Source of the DNA: Pyrinomonadaceae bacterium
Lineage (GTDB): Bacteria > Acidobacteriota > Blastocatellia > Pyrinomonadales > Pyrinomonadaceae
Direction: 5' to 3'
Assembly (NCBI GenBank): GCA_025054715.1
Contig: JANWYH010000003.1
Span: 122,781-186,780 of the forward strand
DNA: 64,000 nt
Shown piece after piece: positions 1-8,162 of this stretch; positions within the stretch are counted from its first letter, which is position 1; every line of letters starts with the position of its first letter. Made by a program: the position numbers and the translations under genes. The notes under the pieces are model-generated. The model made no database searches and was not told the DNA's origin. It saw nothing but the letters and a program-made list of their open reading frames with translations.

Positions 1-146
1 GTATCTTGGGAAAAAGTTCCAGAAAATAAGAAAAATAACAGGAAAATAAGTGATAATTTTTTCATAATAAGCTTTTGAGTTTACAAAAAAGTTAAAGCTC
101 AGGCAAATTCAAGATGGTGAGTCTTGGGTATTTTTGATGTAGGAGA

Positions 147-176
147 GAATCGGGCGATTCTTCAATCGCCCGATTC
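147..176. terminator. Stem-loop terminator after the MBL-rhodanese gene
   Basis: A perfect 13-bp stem (GAATCGGGCGATT with its complement) closes a CTTC loop and lies 4 bp beyond the stop codon of the minus-strand MBL-rhodanese gene. The T-richer flank (TCTTTAATTTTT) is on the plus-strand side, so it may also stop transcription entering from the left. Confidence 0.7.
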
Positions 177-180
177 GTCT

Positions 181-1545
181 TTAATTTTTAGCAGGTTCTA
201 CTTCAAGATTTTCCTTCAGCCACGCATTAGTCCCACCGACAATGTTGTAGATTTCCTTAAAACCTGCATTCTCCAGTATGCTAGTTCCGATGCTCGAACG
301 ATAGCCGCTTTGGCATATCACATAAGTTGGTTTATCAGGATCAAGGCTTCCCAATTCCTTACTCAAAGTATGTAAAGGAATGTTTACGGCACCTTTTGCA
401 TGAACCGATTCGTATTCAGCCTTACGACGCACATCAACAAGTTGAGCTCCATTTCTTGACAAGGCCTCGTTTGCCTCTTTTGGTGATACTTGCGTTACAG
501 TCTTTTTCTCACCGGTGTAATTCTTTATCAATATGAATCCTTTGACCGATTCGTGACCCACACGAGCTAGACGAGTGAATGCTTCTTCAACCTGTTCTGC
601 AGTTTCGGCAACAATAGCTATTGGTGTCCCAATCGGTATCAAAGTTCCAGCCCAAGAAGCAAACTGCCCACCTAAACCTATGTTTATCGAGTTAGGGATA
701 TGCCCACTGCCATACTCACTTGATGGCCTCACATCAATCACCACACCTTCAAATTTCAAGATTTCTTCTGTAGAAAGCTCCTTCGGCCTCGGAAGCTCAT
801 CTAATGAAGGTGCTCCTTCGAGATTTTTGGCTGCAGATTTCGGGAAATACATCGGAACCTCAGGTTGATCGGCTGTCACTAATTTTATAAACTCTTCCTT
901 GCTCATCGGTTGCAAGGCATAGTTTGTGCGTTTCTGCTCACCTAAAGTTGACCAAGTGTCCTTTGATAAAGATTTGCCGCAAAGACTACCCGCTCCATGA
1001 GCAGGATAAACTTCGGTTTCATCCGGTAAGGTAAGAATCTTTTGATGAAGCGAGTCATAGAGCATAGAAGCCATCTGTTCAGCAGTATAACCTTTCGAAC
1101 CCACAAGATCAGGCCGACCTACATCGCCTATAAAAAGTGTGTCACCTGTAAACATTTTCATCGGCGCATCCGGATTTTCGGTATCTTGTGCTAAAATTGT
1201 TATACCTTCAGGCGTATGCCCTGGTGTTTCTAAAAATCTTAGCTTCACCTTCCCAATCATTAATTCATCGCCATCTTTTACTTTCAAGGCAGGAAACTTT
1301 GTGTCCGCTCTTTGACCATAAACAATCTGAGCTCCTGTTCTTCTAGCTAGCTCTAGATGTCCCGACACGAAATCCGCATGCGAATGGGTCTCGATCACAT
1401 ACTTGATCTTTTGCCCGTTCGCTTCGGCCTCATCTAGATACTGCTGAACGTCTCTTTGTGGATCAATCACTACTGCTTCATCTTCAGAGCCAATATAATA
1501 TGAAGCATGAGAAAGACAACCTAAGTAGAACTGTTTGAAAATCAT
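181..1545 (-). CDS. MBL-fold hydrolase with two rhodanese domains (persulfide dioxygenase-like)
   Basis: The 454-aa protein has an N-terminal metallo-beta-lactamase domain related to ETHE1-type persulfide dioxygenases (about residues 1-250). The metal motifs THSHADF, PGHTPEG, FTGDTLF and PAHGAGS are visible. Two rhodanese domains follow. The first (about 260-350) has no active-site Cys (the loop reads VAETAEQ) and is probably structural. The second (about 360-450) keeps VICQSGYRSS, a CxxGxR active-site loop. Expected role: oxidation or transfer of sulfane sulfur from glutathione or low-molecular-weight persulfides in the cytosol. It lies downstream of an ArsR gene and a second rhodanese on the same strand, separated from them by repeat copy 1. 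ATG start with a GGTCGGGG stretch upstream. Domain identity is secure; the precise substrate is inferred. Confidence 0.9.
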   Translation of the reverse strand: MIFKQFYLGCLSHASYYIGSEDEAVVIDPQRDVQQYLDEAEANGQKIKYVIETHSHADFVSGHLELARRTGAQIVYGQRADTKFPALKVKDGDELMIGKVKLRFLETPGHTPEGITILAQDTENPDAPMKMFTGDTLFIGDVGRPDLVGSKGYTAEQMASMLYDSLHQKILTLPDETEVYPAHGAGSLCGKSLSKDTWSTLGEQKRTNYALQPMSKEEFIKLVTADQPEVPMYFPKSAAKNLEGAPSLDELPRPKELSTEEILKFEGVVIDVRPSSEYGSGHIPNSINIGLGGQFASWAGTLIPIGTPIAIVAETAEQVEEAFTRLARVGHESVKGFILIKNYTGEKKTVTQVSPKEANEALSRNGAQLVDVRRKAEYESVHAKGAVNIPLHTLSKELGSLDPDKPTYVICQSGYRSSIGTSILENAGFKEIYNIVGGTNAWLKENLEVEPAKN

Positions 1546-1562
1546 AACCCCGACCTATTTAA

Positions 1563-1873
1563 CTAAAGTGTTCGAGATTTCGACACTTTAGGTCAGCGTA
1601 TTTATACCCCGCCTTTTCAGGCTGACCCACGCTGACTGGCGGCTTTTGGTCAGCCATAGCCCCTGCATCAGCAGGAACTAACCCTTCCGCCTCCCTATCA
1701 CAATTCATTACACAACTTCTCGGCATAAAAAGTCTCTCACAGAATAACTCTCAAAGATAGAAAAGCTAAGGGCTACCTCAGCAACTTGCCATCGCTTTCT
1801 TGCTTTTGCTTTACCTATCAACTGTTTCTTCCTTCCATTCATAGCTTCAGCCAATGGCTACTGCTGAGGCTTC
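1563..1873 (-). repeat. Dispersed structured repeat, copy 1
   Basis: This copy fills most of the 436-bp gap between two sulfur genes. Hand alignment of 1563-1699 with 45532-45668 gives 128 of 137 identical positions and no gaps. A second homologous block (1767-1873 against 45728-45832) is more diverged. On the minus strand it holds a CTAAAGTGT/ACACTTTAG hairpin, mutually exclusive GGTCAGC/GCTGACC and GGCTGACC/GGTCAGCC pairings, and a CCTGC-TGAT-GCAGG hairpin. A 49-codon frame (1559-1708) reads through the block, but its continuation into the second block is shifted. It could be a mobile-element remnant, a MITE-like element or a structured RNA. I do not recognise the family. Confidence 0.8.
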
Positions 1874-1981
1874 TTAGTAAAATCTCATCTACTTCGTTTT
1901 TCAAATTCTCTTTCACGCATGTAACAACGAATCACTTAAACTTGAAAAGCACGCATTTTTGCTAAGTTTTGTTAACCATTT

Positions 1982-2530
1982 TTAGTTACAACAAGCTGTC
2001 GTGGTGGATTCAGCTTGTCTTTTCTGATTCCATGGCATTTTTGCCAATAAGAGAGCCATTCCGCACCAATCCGTTGCACCCGCAAAAGTTAATCCGGCAC
2101 CTACAAAACCAGCAAGCCAAACAAAATAAGGATGGACAAAAACGCTCAATAGAACGCCTGTTAGAACCAAAAGACCTGCTACGAATCTGACTTGGCGCTC
2201 AAGCGACCAAGGTGCCTTTTCATCCCTTTCAACAGGCAGGTTCATCTTTTTCCATTCTTCAAATCCACCAACAACATTTATCACATTCTCAAAACCTAAA
2301 GCTTTGAGTTTTCTTTGTGCTTCCGCTGATCGGCGCCCGGTTCGACACATAACATATATTGGCTTTGTTTTATCAAGTTCAGTATAACGCTTTTCTATGT
2401 CTCCAAGAGGTATTAGCTTTGCTCCTGGAACCCTTCCGCCAGCGTACTCAGCATATTCACGAACATCAACCAAATAAATATCTTCCTTTCCTACTTTATC
2501 TTTCAAAGCTAAAACTGTGCATTCACTCAT
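1982..2530 (-). CDS. Rhodanese-like protein with C-terminal DUF2892 membrane domain
   Basis: The 182-aa protein has an N-terminal rhodanese domain (about residues 10-100) with active-site loop VMCRTGRRS, followed by a two-helix hydrophobic DUF2892 region (about 115-165). Rhodanese-DUF2892 fusions are membrane-anchored sulfurtransferases often found with sulfide-oxidation genes. The ATG at 2530 is chosen over a GTG at 2560 because AAAGGAGG sits 10 nt upstream of it. Its upstream neighbour is an ArsR regulator and an ArsR-like operator palindrome lies in the gap. It probably moves sulfane sulfur for the MBL-rhodanese downstream. Confidence 0.88.
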   Translation of the reverse strand: MSECTVLALKDKVGKEDIYLVDVREYAEYAGGRVPGAKLIPLGDIEKRYTELDKTKPIYVMCRTGRRSAEAQRKLKALGFENVINVVGGFEEWKKMNLPVERDEKAPWSLERQVRFVAGLLVLTGVLLSVFVHPYFVWLAGFVGAGLTFAGATDWCGMALLLAKMPWNQKRQAESTTTACCN

Positions 2531-2571
2531 CTTTTGAAAACCTCCTTTCTTACTATCCACTAAATAACAAT

Positions 2572-2587
2572 ATAACTATTCAGTTAT
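2572..2587. promoter_or_regulatory. Candidate ArsR operator O2, between arsR and the rhodanese gene
   Basis: ATAACT-ATTC-AGTTAT is a perfect 6-bp inverted repeat with a 4-bp spacer. It matches the architecture and 11 of the 12 arm bases of the palindrome upstream of the ArsR gene (2977-2992), so both are likely bound by the ArsR protein encoded here. Placement ahead of the rhodanese gene suggests a second regulated promoter. Confidence 0.6.
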
Positions 2588-2637
2588 CATTTGTCAAGAA
2601 AAAAATCTCAAAAAGTGGAAAAATTTTTCAGATTGCT

Positions 2638-2964
2638 TTAGGTAAAAATTCTGGCTTGGTTTTTGAAGCGCTGTTCGAGTGAGCTGCAAACTGTTTCACA
2701 TAAGGCGAATACGCTTTCATCTGCTATTGAGTAATATACTAGATTCCCTTCCTGACGGCGGTTGACTAGTCCTGCATCTTGTAGGATTCTTAAGTGCTTA
2801 CTAACGTTTGGCTGACTCGTATTTAACTCGTCTTTTAACTCGCTAACGCTTCTTTCTCCTTCTTGCAAAAGATGAATTATTTTAAGACGCAGCGGTTCCG
2901 ACAAAATCTTAAATCTCAAAGCTATTAACTCGAATGCCTCATCTGTAAGTCTTTTACTTGCCAT
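2638..2964 (-). CDS. ArsR/SmtB-family transcriptional regulator
   Basis: This 108-aa winged-helix repressor carries the DNA-recognition segment LNTSQPNVSKHLRILQDAG (about residues 47-65). The only cysteines are Cys89 and Cys93 in the C-terminal helix (ALCETVCSS). Thiol-sensing BigR/SqrR proteins use a different pair, one N-terminal and one near position 107, so this is not a straightforward BigR. The C-x3-C pair could still sense persulfide or metal. It heads the minus-strand sulfur gene set and is flanked by matching palindromes on both sides. Likely role: repression of itself and the rhodanese genes until a sulfur or metal signal is sensed. Confidence 0.9.
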   Translation of the reverse strand: MASKRLTDEAFELIALRFKILSEPLRLKIIHLLQEGERSVSELKDELNTSQPNVSKHLRILQDAGLVNRRQEGNLVYYSIADESVFALCETVCSSLEQRFKNQARIFT

Positions 2965-2976
2965 AAGTTTTATTGT

Positions 2977-2992
2977 ATTACTTAGTAGTTAT
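2977..2992. promoter_or_regulatory. Candidate ArsR operator O1, upstream of arsR
   Basis: ATTACT-TAGT-AGTTAT lies 13-28 bp upstream of the arsR ATG. It shares the 6-4-6 architecture and 11 of 12 arm bases with the palindrome at 2572-2587. Autoregulation by ArsR is the natural reading. Confidence 0.6.
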
Positions 2993-2996
2993 ATGG

Positions 2997-4601
2997 TCAA
3001 GACTTGCGTTTAACAATGAGTAAAGTTACATCGTCTTTGAAAGCAGAATTATTCGTAAATTTAGAAATGGCTGAATCTACTTTATCTCTTATTCTCGATG
3101 CTGAAAGTTCTATGTTTTTCTGGACTACATCTGCAATTCCATCGACGCCAAATTCTATGTTATCTTCATTTGATGCTTCCGTAATCCCATCTGAAAACGC
3201 TATCAAAAAGTCTCCTGGCTTTAGAAGCGCTTCTTTAATTTCATAATTTACATTCTGAAAAAGTCCTAACGGCAAAGCATTAGATTCCAGTTTTTCTACC
3301 TCTTTTTCTTTTCTTACGATCAGAGCTGGTTCGTGACCAGCATTTATAAATTTAACAACTCCACTCTTAATGTTTAACTCGGCAATAAAAAGCGTAACGA
3401 AGCGATTTTGAGGATAGCATTCCCAAAAATACTGATTAACAGCAGTCAAGATTCTCGTAAGATCAAAAGTGATCTGACTACGTATTGCGGCGTGAAGGCT
3501 TGCCATCATCAAAGCAGCCGAAGCTCCCTTACCAGAAACATCTCCCAATGCAAATACGACCGTATCATCATTTCGTAAAATGAAATCGTAATAATCTCCT
3601 CCTATCTCATAACATGGAAGGCTTATCCCTTCAAATTCATAGTTTTCAAGTTGTGGAATAGAATCCGGCTGCAGTCTTTGTTGGATTTCTGCTGCAAGTT
3701 TAAGCTCATATTCGAGCCTTTCACGCTCAAGTTTTTCCTCTATAAGTTTTGCCTTTTCAATGCGCGTTGAAACAACCGAAGCCAAAGTAGATATGATACT
3801 CAAATGTTCCTTATCAAAAATCCCTCCAAGAATGGAGGAATCTGCATAGATTACTCCCAAAACTTTATCCTCAGCAATCAAAGGAGCTACAATAATGGAG
3901 CCTACTCCAGAAAGTGATAGCGTTTGACTCGTTAGATTGATTTGATCACTACTAATTAAAATTGAACGCCTGCTTGATACAACTTCAGTGAGAACCTTTC
4001 GGCTTACCTTTATCTCATCCGAAAAACTATTTCGACTTCTTATTCTTGCTATCGCTAACTTAAAATCCGCCTGATCGTTTTCTCTTAAGAGAACAGCGCA
4101 TCTTTCAGCAGGAATAATCTCGAAAACCTTCGAAATAATTAGATTCAGAGTTTCCTCTAACGAGAACGAATCCAAAAGCGCCTCCCCGACCTTATCTATT
4201 AGGTCAATTAGCTCTTTACGATTTACTTCTTTTTTATTTACTTCAAAAAAGACGGTTTTCGATAGATCAAGTTCTTCGCCTTCAACAAAGGTAATTTCTC
4301 TACCGTCAAACTTATCGTCCAGAAAAATTATTTTCGTTTTACCTAAGATTATTTCGTCATTTGGCGAAAGTTTTACAGGCGAAAAAACTAACCTATCGTT
4401 GTGAAGAGTCCCATTTGCTGAACCTAAATCTCTGAGAAAAAACACATCGTTTTCCTGCCTTATTTCCGCATGGAATCTCGAAGCGAATGGATCAGGAATA
4501 CACACATCGTTTCTTACAGAGCGGCCTATAGTTGTGCGAACATTTTTTAAGGGAATAATGTTCTCCTTACCGCCGTTGCCTCTGATGAGTAGTTTAGGCA
4601 T
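2997..4601 (-). CDS. FHA-GAF-PP2C (SpoIIE/RsbU-type) serine phosphatase
   Basis: The 534-aa protein has an N-terminal FHA domain (about 22-90, GRS, SRFH and SANGT), a GAF domain (about 140-300), a short coiled coil and a C-terminal PP2C/SpoIIE phosphatase domain (about 320-534). Metal and catalytic motifs GGDYYDF, GDVSGKG, NAGHEPAL, FSDGITEA and DDVTLLI are intact. FHA domains bind phosphothreonine, so this is likely the phosphatase arm opposing the kinase encoded two genes upstream, with activity tuned by a GAF ligand. Its start overlaps the RDD gene by 8 bp, indicating translational coupling. It is the last gene of the operon. Confidence 0.92.
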   Translation of the reverse strand: MPKLLIRGNGGKENIIPLKNVRTTIGRSVRNDVCIPDPFASRFHAEIRQENDVFFLRDLGSANGTLHNDRLVFSPVKLSPNDEIILGKTKIIFLDDKFDGREITFVEGEELDLSKTVFFEVNKKEVNRKELIDLIDKVGEALLDSFSLEETLNLIISKVFEIIPAERCAVLLRENDQADFKLAIARIRSRNSFSDEIKVSRKVLTEVVSSRRSILISSDQINLTSQTLSLSGVGSIIVAPLIAEDKVLGVIYADSSILGGIFDKEHLSIISTLASVVSTRIEKAKLIEEKLERERLEYELKLAAEIQQRLQPDSIPQLENYEFEGISLPCYEIGGDYYDFILRNDDTVVFALGDVSGKGASAALMMASLHAAIRSQITFDLTRILTAVNQYFWECYPQNRFVTLFIAELNIKSGVVKFINAGHEPALIVRKEKEVEKLESNALPLGLFQNVNYEIKEALLKPGDFLIAFSDGITEASNEDNIEFGVDGIADVVQKNIELSASRIRDKVDSAISKFTNNSAFKDDVTLLIVKRKS

Positions 4602-5055
4602 AATCTTTTTCGCAAACTACCTTCGTATTTGAAATAAAATCATGCAAGGTCATACCTTGAGAATTAAAAACTGAAACGAGAAAACCTACACCAAGTGTTA
4701 AAATGCTAAACAAATAGCCTATCGAATGTCGAATCCAGATTTCCTTGTAACCTGCTTTTTTGCCGTCTCTTCTGACTATTTTCAAACCGGCGATCATCTT
4801 TCCCAAACTCCGCTCAACAAATACAGGAAGGAGCATAAGATTAAAAAGACCGATAAAAAAGCCGACAGTCAATCCAAGATTATACGGAACGCTTCTAAAA
4901 AGCCTTGAACCATCGTTCCCTAAGGCTCTTGCTATAATTAACCCAATCACAGGAGGTAAAATCACTACAATGTAGTCAATTGCTAGCGCTCCACAACGCA
5001 AAAGAAAACAATCAAGCTTTGTTCTTACGTCTTTCTCCAATAAAGTGCGGTTCAT
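4594..5055 (-). CDS. RDD-family membrane protein
   Basis: This 153-aa protein has three to four predicted hydrophobic helices and the RDD hallmarks: an R-x-G-A-L-A-x-D segment near the N-terminus (LLRCGALAIDYIV) and the ERSLGKMIAGLKIV loop. RDD proteins are small membrane proteins of poorly known function; some are linked to transport. It begins 3 bp after the kinase stop and overlaps the phosphatase start by 8 bp, so it is co-expressed with the phospho-signalling proteins. It may be a membrane-located partner or target of the kinase. That role is inferred from context only. Confidence 0.85.
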   Translation of the reverse strand: MNRTLLEKDVRTKLDCFLLRCGALAIDYIVVILPPVIGLIIARALGNDGSRLFRSVPYNLGLTVGFFIGLFNLMLLPVFVERSLGKMIAGLKIVRRDGKKAGYKEIWIRHSIGYLFSILTLGVGFLVSVFNSQGMTLHDFISNTKVVCEKDYA

Positions 5056-5058
5056 TTT

Positions 5059-6969
5059 TCATCCTATCACAAATCGTAAAACAGTATCACCAAGTTTTAT
5101 TTCGTCGCCATTGTTTAATAATTTTGGCTGTCTTGGTAAAAGTCTCTCTATCTCGCCGGTGCTTCTTAAAAGCACCGTCCCGTTAGAAGAACCGAGGTCT
5201 TCTATCATGAACCTATCATTTGCCAACCATATACGGGCATGACGCCTTGAAATTTTAGTCTGCAGGTCATACTTTGTAAGATCGACATCAGGATAAATTT
5301 TTGACAGTGGGTCGCGCCTACCTATCAAAATAGACTCTCCTTCCATTTCAAAAATCGCAACACTCTCCTCTTCGCTGATTACGTAAATTCTAGCCTTCAC
5401 TTTTTTCGGCTGTATTTGTTGTTTACTACCACAAAAAGGACAGAAAACATCTGTTTCTAGTATTTTCTCACCACACTTAAAGCAATGAACACTTTTTATC
5501 GCAGCAGGCACTTCTTCAGCATAAAAAATGCTTTTGCCAAATGTAACTTTTCCTGTTTCAAGATTCTGAAGATGCTCGACTAAAACTTCTTTCATTTCAC
5601 GAGCTGATGAAAATCTTTTTTCAGGTTTATATTCTACAGCTCGCATTATTATCTTTTCGATCTGCTCTGAAAGCATTGGATTTATTTGCCTTGGACGAGG
5701 GTTTTTACTGAAGTCAAAAATCAGCAGTGGATTACTTTGTGGGTCGGCGCCAGTCAAGAGGTGAAACATAGTAGCTCCCAAGCTGTAAATATCTGAGCGA
5801 GGGTCAGCTGTTCCAGCAAAAAGCTCTGGAGGAGCGTAACCCATCGTCCCAACAGCAGTTACGCCTTTTTCTTCTCTACGAATCCAACGGGCTATTCCAA
5901 AATCAACCAAAACTATCTTATCTGCTTTACTATCAATCATTATGTTAGACGGCTTCAAGTCCCGGTAAATTATTGGTGGCTGATGATTGTGCAAATAATC
6001 AAGAACATCTGCTATCTCTATTGCCCATCGCGTAACTTGTTTTTCTTCTAATCTTCCTTCAGGCGAAGCCTTCAAACGAGATAGTAAATCTCCGCCTGAA
6101 ATATATTTCATTACCAGATAGAATCTTCCCTCTTTTTCATCGTGAAAATAATCATAAATAGTAGGTATGGAAGGATGTTCAAGAGAAGACAGCAACAAGG
6201 CTTCGCGCTTAAAGTCATTCACTGCCTTTTCTTGCTTTTCTTCGTCAATGTATGATTGAATCATCTCTTTGACGGCACGAAAGACACCACCTAAGTTTCT
6301 GTCCTTTGCAAGGTAAACCGCCCCCATTCCGCCGCCACCAATTTTTCTTATAATCTCGTATCTGTCTGCTAGAACTGTTCCTTCGGTAAGAAGTTTAAGT
6401 CTTGCTTTTGTTTTCTTACCGCCTTCTTCTGGCGTATCTGCAACTAAAGAAGGTGAAGGACTGATTTCGGATACGGAAGGCTTAGGTATCTGCTCTTCTG
6501 GCAGATGTTCAAAAAAGGTTGGCTCCTTACTTCCCTGAGAAAAGTCGCCCCCCTGCTTTTGAGCTTTGCCTTCAAAAACCTCATCAAAAATAGTTTCTTC
6601 CAGTTCCAACGGTTTCTGTTCACTTTCCTCATGCGCTTGAGCTACATCTAACACTTCGCGCACTTTCTCAGAAGAAAGTTTCGCAACTAATTCTTGCCCA
6701 GAATGGCGCTCAGCACTAAAATCCTCTTCAGGCACCCTTTCAGAAGAAAACTCAGTGGCTATTTTTTCCTCAAAACGTTGATCAGCAGCAAATTCTTTTT
6801 CAGGTTCTTCTTCTGAAGACCCTACAACCGCTTCTTGAGCCTGAACCAAGTTGTCTTTAGACTCAAAAGGTTCTTCAGCAACCGTAATGCCTTTTAGATA
6901 AATCCCACAGTAAGGACAATAAATATCTTCAGCTCTTATTTCTTCTCCGCACTCTCGGCACTTAATCAT
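5059..6969 (-). CDS. Serine/threonine protein kinase with two zinc ribbons and C-terminal FHA
   Basis: The 636-aa protein has a zinc ribbon (C4, C7, C18, C21), a long Glu/Ser-rich linker (25-190), a Hanks-type kinase (about 204-465), a second zinc ribbon (C496, C499, C510, C513) and an FHA domain (about 545-632). Kinase motifs: GGGGMGAVYLAKD loop, K234, YRDLKPSN with Tyr replacing the HRD His (335-337), DFG (356-358) and GTMGYAPPE. FHA motifs: IGRR, SRRH and SSNGT. No membrane helix is seen, so it is probably cytosolic. The ATG at 6969 (AGGA upstream) is preferred to an earlier in-frame start; it overlaps the preceding FHA gene by 8 bp. Confidence 0.93.
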   Translation of the reverse strand: MIKCRECGEEIRAEDIYCPYCGIYLKGITVAEEPFESKDNLVQAQEAVVGSSEEEPEKEFAADQRFEEKIATEFSSERVPEEDFSAERHSGQELVAKLSSEKVREVLDVAQAHEESEQKPLELEETIFDEVFEGKAQKQGGDFSQGSKEPTFFEHLPEEQIPKPSVSEISPSPSLVADTPEEGGKKTKARLKLLTEGTVLADRYEIIRKIGGGGMGAVYLAKDRNLGGVFRAVKEMIQSYIDEEKQEKAVNDFKREALLLSSLEHPSIPTIYDYFHDEKEGRFYLVMKYISGGDLLSRLKASPEGRLEEKQVTRWAIEIADVLDYLHNHQPPIIYRDLKPSNIMIDSKADKIVLVDFGIARWIRREEKGVTAVGTMGYAPPELFAGTADPRSDIYSLGATMFHLLTGADPQSNPLLIFDFSKNPRPRQINPMLSEQIEKIIMRAVEYKPEKRFSSAREMKEVLVEHLQNLETGKVTFGKSIFYAEEVPAAIKSVHCFKCGEKILETDVFCPFCGSKQQIQPKKVKARIYVISEEESVAIFEMEGESILIGRRDPLSKIYPDVDLTKYDLQTKISRRHARIWLANDRFMIEDLGSSNGTVLLRSTGEIERLLPRQPKLLNNGDEIKLGDTVLRFVIG

Positions 6970-7468
6970 CGTTTTTTTCCTGCAAAATATAGAATCGCAA
7001 AAATGTTTTGCCAACTATTATCTCATCTCCGTTCTTAAGCTCTTGTCTCACTCCGACAGGTAAGCGTTTGCTTCTATTAACAAAAGTCCCGTTCGTTGAA
7101 CCAAGGTCTTCTATAAAATACGCTCCGTCCTCATAAATAATTTTAGCGTGTTTTCTTGAAACTTTTGCTTCAGGATCGTAAGGGTCTAGATCAATATCAG
7201 GAAATACCCCATTATCAGCATCCCAGCGACCTATGTACGACTCATTAGAAGTCAGATAAAACTTAGTCCCTACAGCAAATCCCTTTTCAATCATCAAAAT
7301 TGCATGCACCTGTTCCCTCAACGTTTCATCAACCATAAAACCGCTAAGCAAAAACGAATTCTCCTTCCTATTATTCCCTTCTCGAAAAGCTCTTAAATCT
7401 TTCCCACAAATACCACAAAAGTGTGCCGAAGCCAGACTCTCTTTTTCACAACTAGGGCACCTTCTCAT
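6962..7468 (-). CDS. Zinc-ribbon FHA-domain protein
   Basis: The 168-aa protein has an N-terminal CxxC-x10-CxxC zinc ribbon followed by an FHA domain (about 70-160, GRW, SRKH and STNGT). With no enzymatic domain it is likely a phosphothreonine-reading adaptor and a candidate substrate of the kinase translated next. It opens the FHA/kinase/RDD/PP2C operon. ATG 7468 is preferred over a TTG 12 bp upstream. Ribbon spacing and FHA sequence resemble the kinase's own ribbon and FHA, which suggests the modules arose by duplication. Confidence 0.88.
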   Translation of the reverse strand: MRRCPSCEKESLASAHFCGICGKDLRAFREGNNRKENSFLLSGFMVDETLREQVHAILMIEKGFAVGTKFYLTSNESYIGRWDADNGVFPDIDLDPYDPEAKVSRKHAKIIYEDGAYFIEDLGSTNGTFVNRSKRLPVGVRQELKNGDEIIVGKTFLRFYILQEKNDD

Positions 7469-7601
7469 CCCTTCTTCCAATCATCAAACTGCAGTTATTT
7501 TATCCTATAATCTAAAATTCTTCAAAAATTTTCACCCAGCTTTTAGACGAGAAAACTTTTGCCAAAATAAAAGCCTCTGTTTAACATTTTAGTTATTAAC
7601 A

Positions 7602-8162
7602 ATGAAAAAAATCTCGCTCACAGCAATAGCTACCATCACTCTGACAGGAGCGATTTGGTTTAACCATTATTGGATTCATCGCTATGATAAAATAATTCGA
7701 AAACAGTCCGAAATTTACCGTCTTGACGAGAAACTAGTCTGGAGCATAATTTATGAAGAAACCTACTTTCGACAGTGGAAGGTCGGCTCAGCAGGAGAAA
7801 TCGGGTTGATGCAAATCACACCGGCAGTTGCAAGAGAATGGGCAAAGGAGACGGGCATAAGAGAAATTGAAAAAGAAGTAGAAAATAACACAAAAGAATT
7901 CTTAAGCGACCCAGAAAGAAATATTCAAATCGGTTGCTGGTATTTAGAAAAGTTAAGAAATAGGTACAGAGGATTTCCTGCTGAAACAGCTATGACCATA
8001 GCAGCTTATAACGCAGGAGCAAGCCGTGTCAAAGAATGGCTTAAAGACTCAGACCCCGAAATTCTTTCTGAAGCAGAGTTTATAGAAAGAATTAACATAC
8101 CTTCTACGAAATCATATGTAACTTCCATCCTTAAAAGATATTATGAAGCTACTAATCGCTGA
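7602..8162 (+). CDS. Lytic transglycosylase (SLT family), membrane-anchored
   Basis: This 186-aa protein has an N-terminal hydrophobic segment (residues 4-22, signal or anchor) and an SLT/goose-lysozyme-like domain. The catalytic Glu is probably in IIYEETYF, and GEIGLMQITP and AAYNAGASRV are the family signatures. It cleaves peptidoglycan glycan strands in the periplasm. Its last 20 bp overlap the following amidohydrolase gene, which suggests coupled translation rather than a shared pathway. A second, longer SLT protein is encoded at 19225-20049. Confidence 0.9.
   Translation: MKKISLTAIATITLTGAIWFNHYWIHRYDKIIRKQSEIYRLDEKLVWSIIYEETYFRQWKVGSAGEIGLMQITPAVAREWAKETGIREIEKEVENNTKEFLSDPERNIQIGCWYLEKLRNRYRGFPAETAMTIAAYNAGASRVKEWLKDSDPEILSEAEFIERINIPSTKSYVTSILKRYYEATNR

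Noticed and set aside
2638-2964. Naming the ArsR protein BigR or SqrR
   Set aside because: The two sensing cysteines of BigR/SqrR are not present at their positions. Only a C-terminal C-x3-C pair exists.
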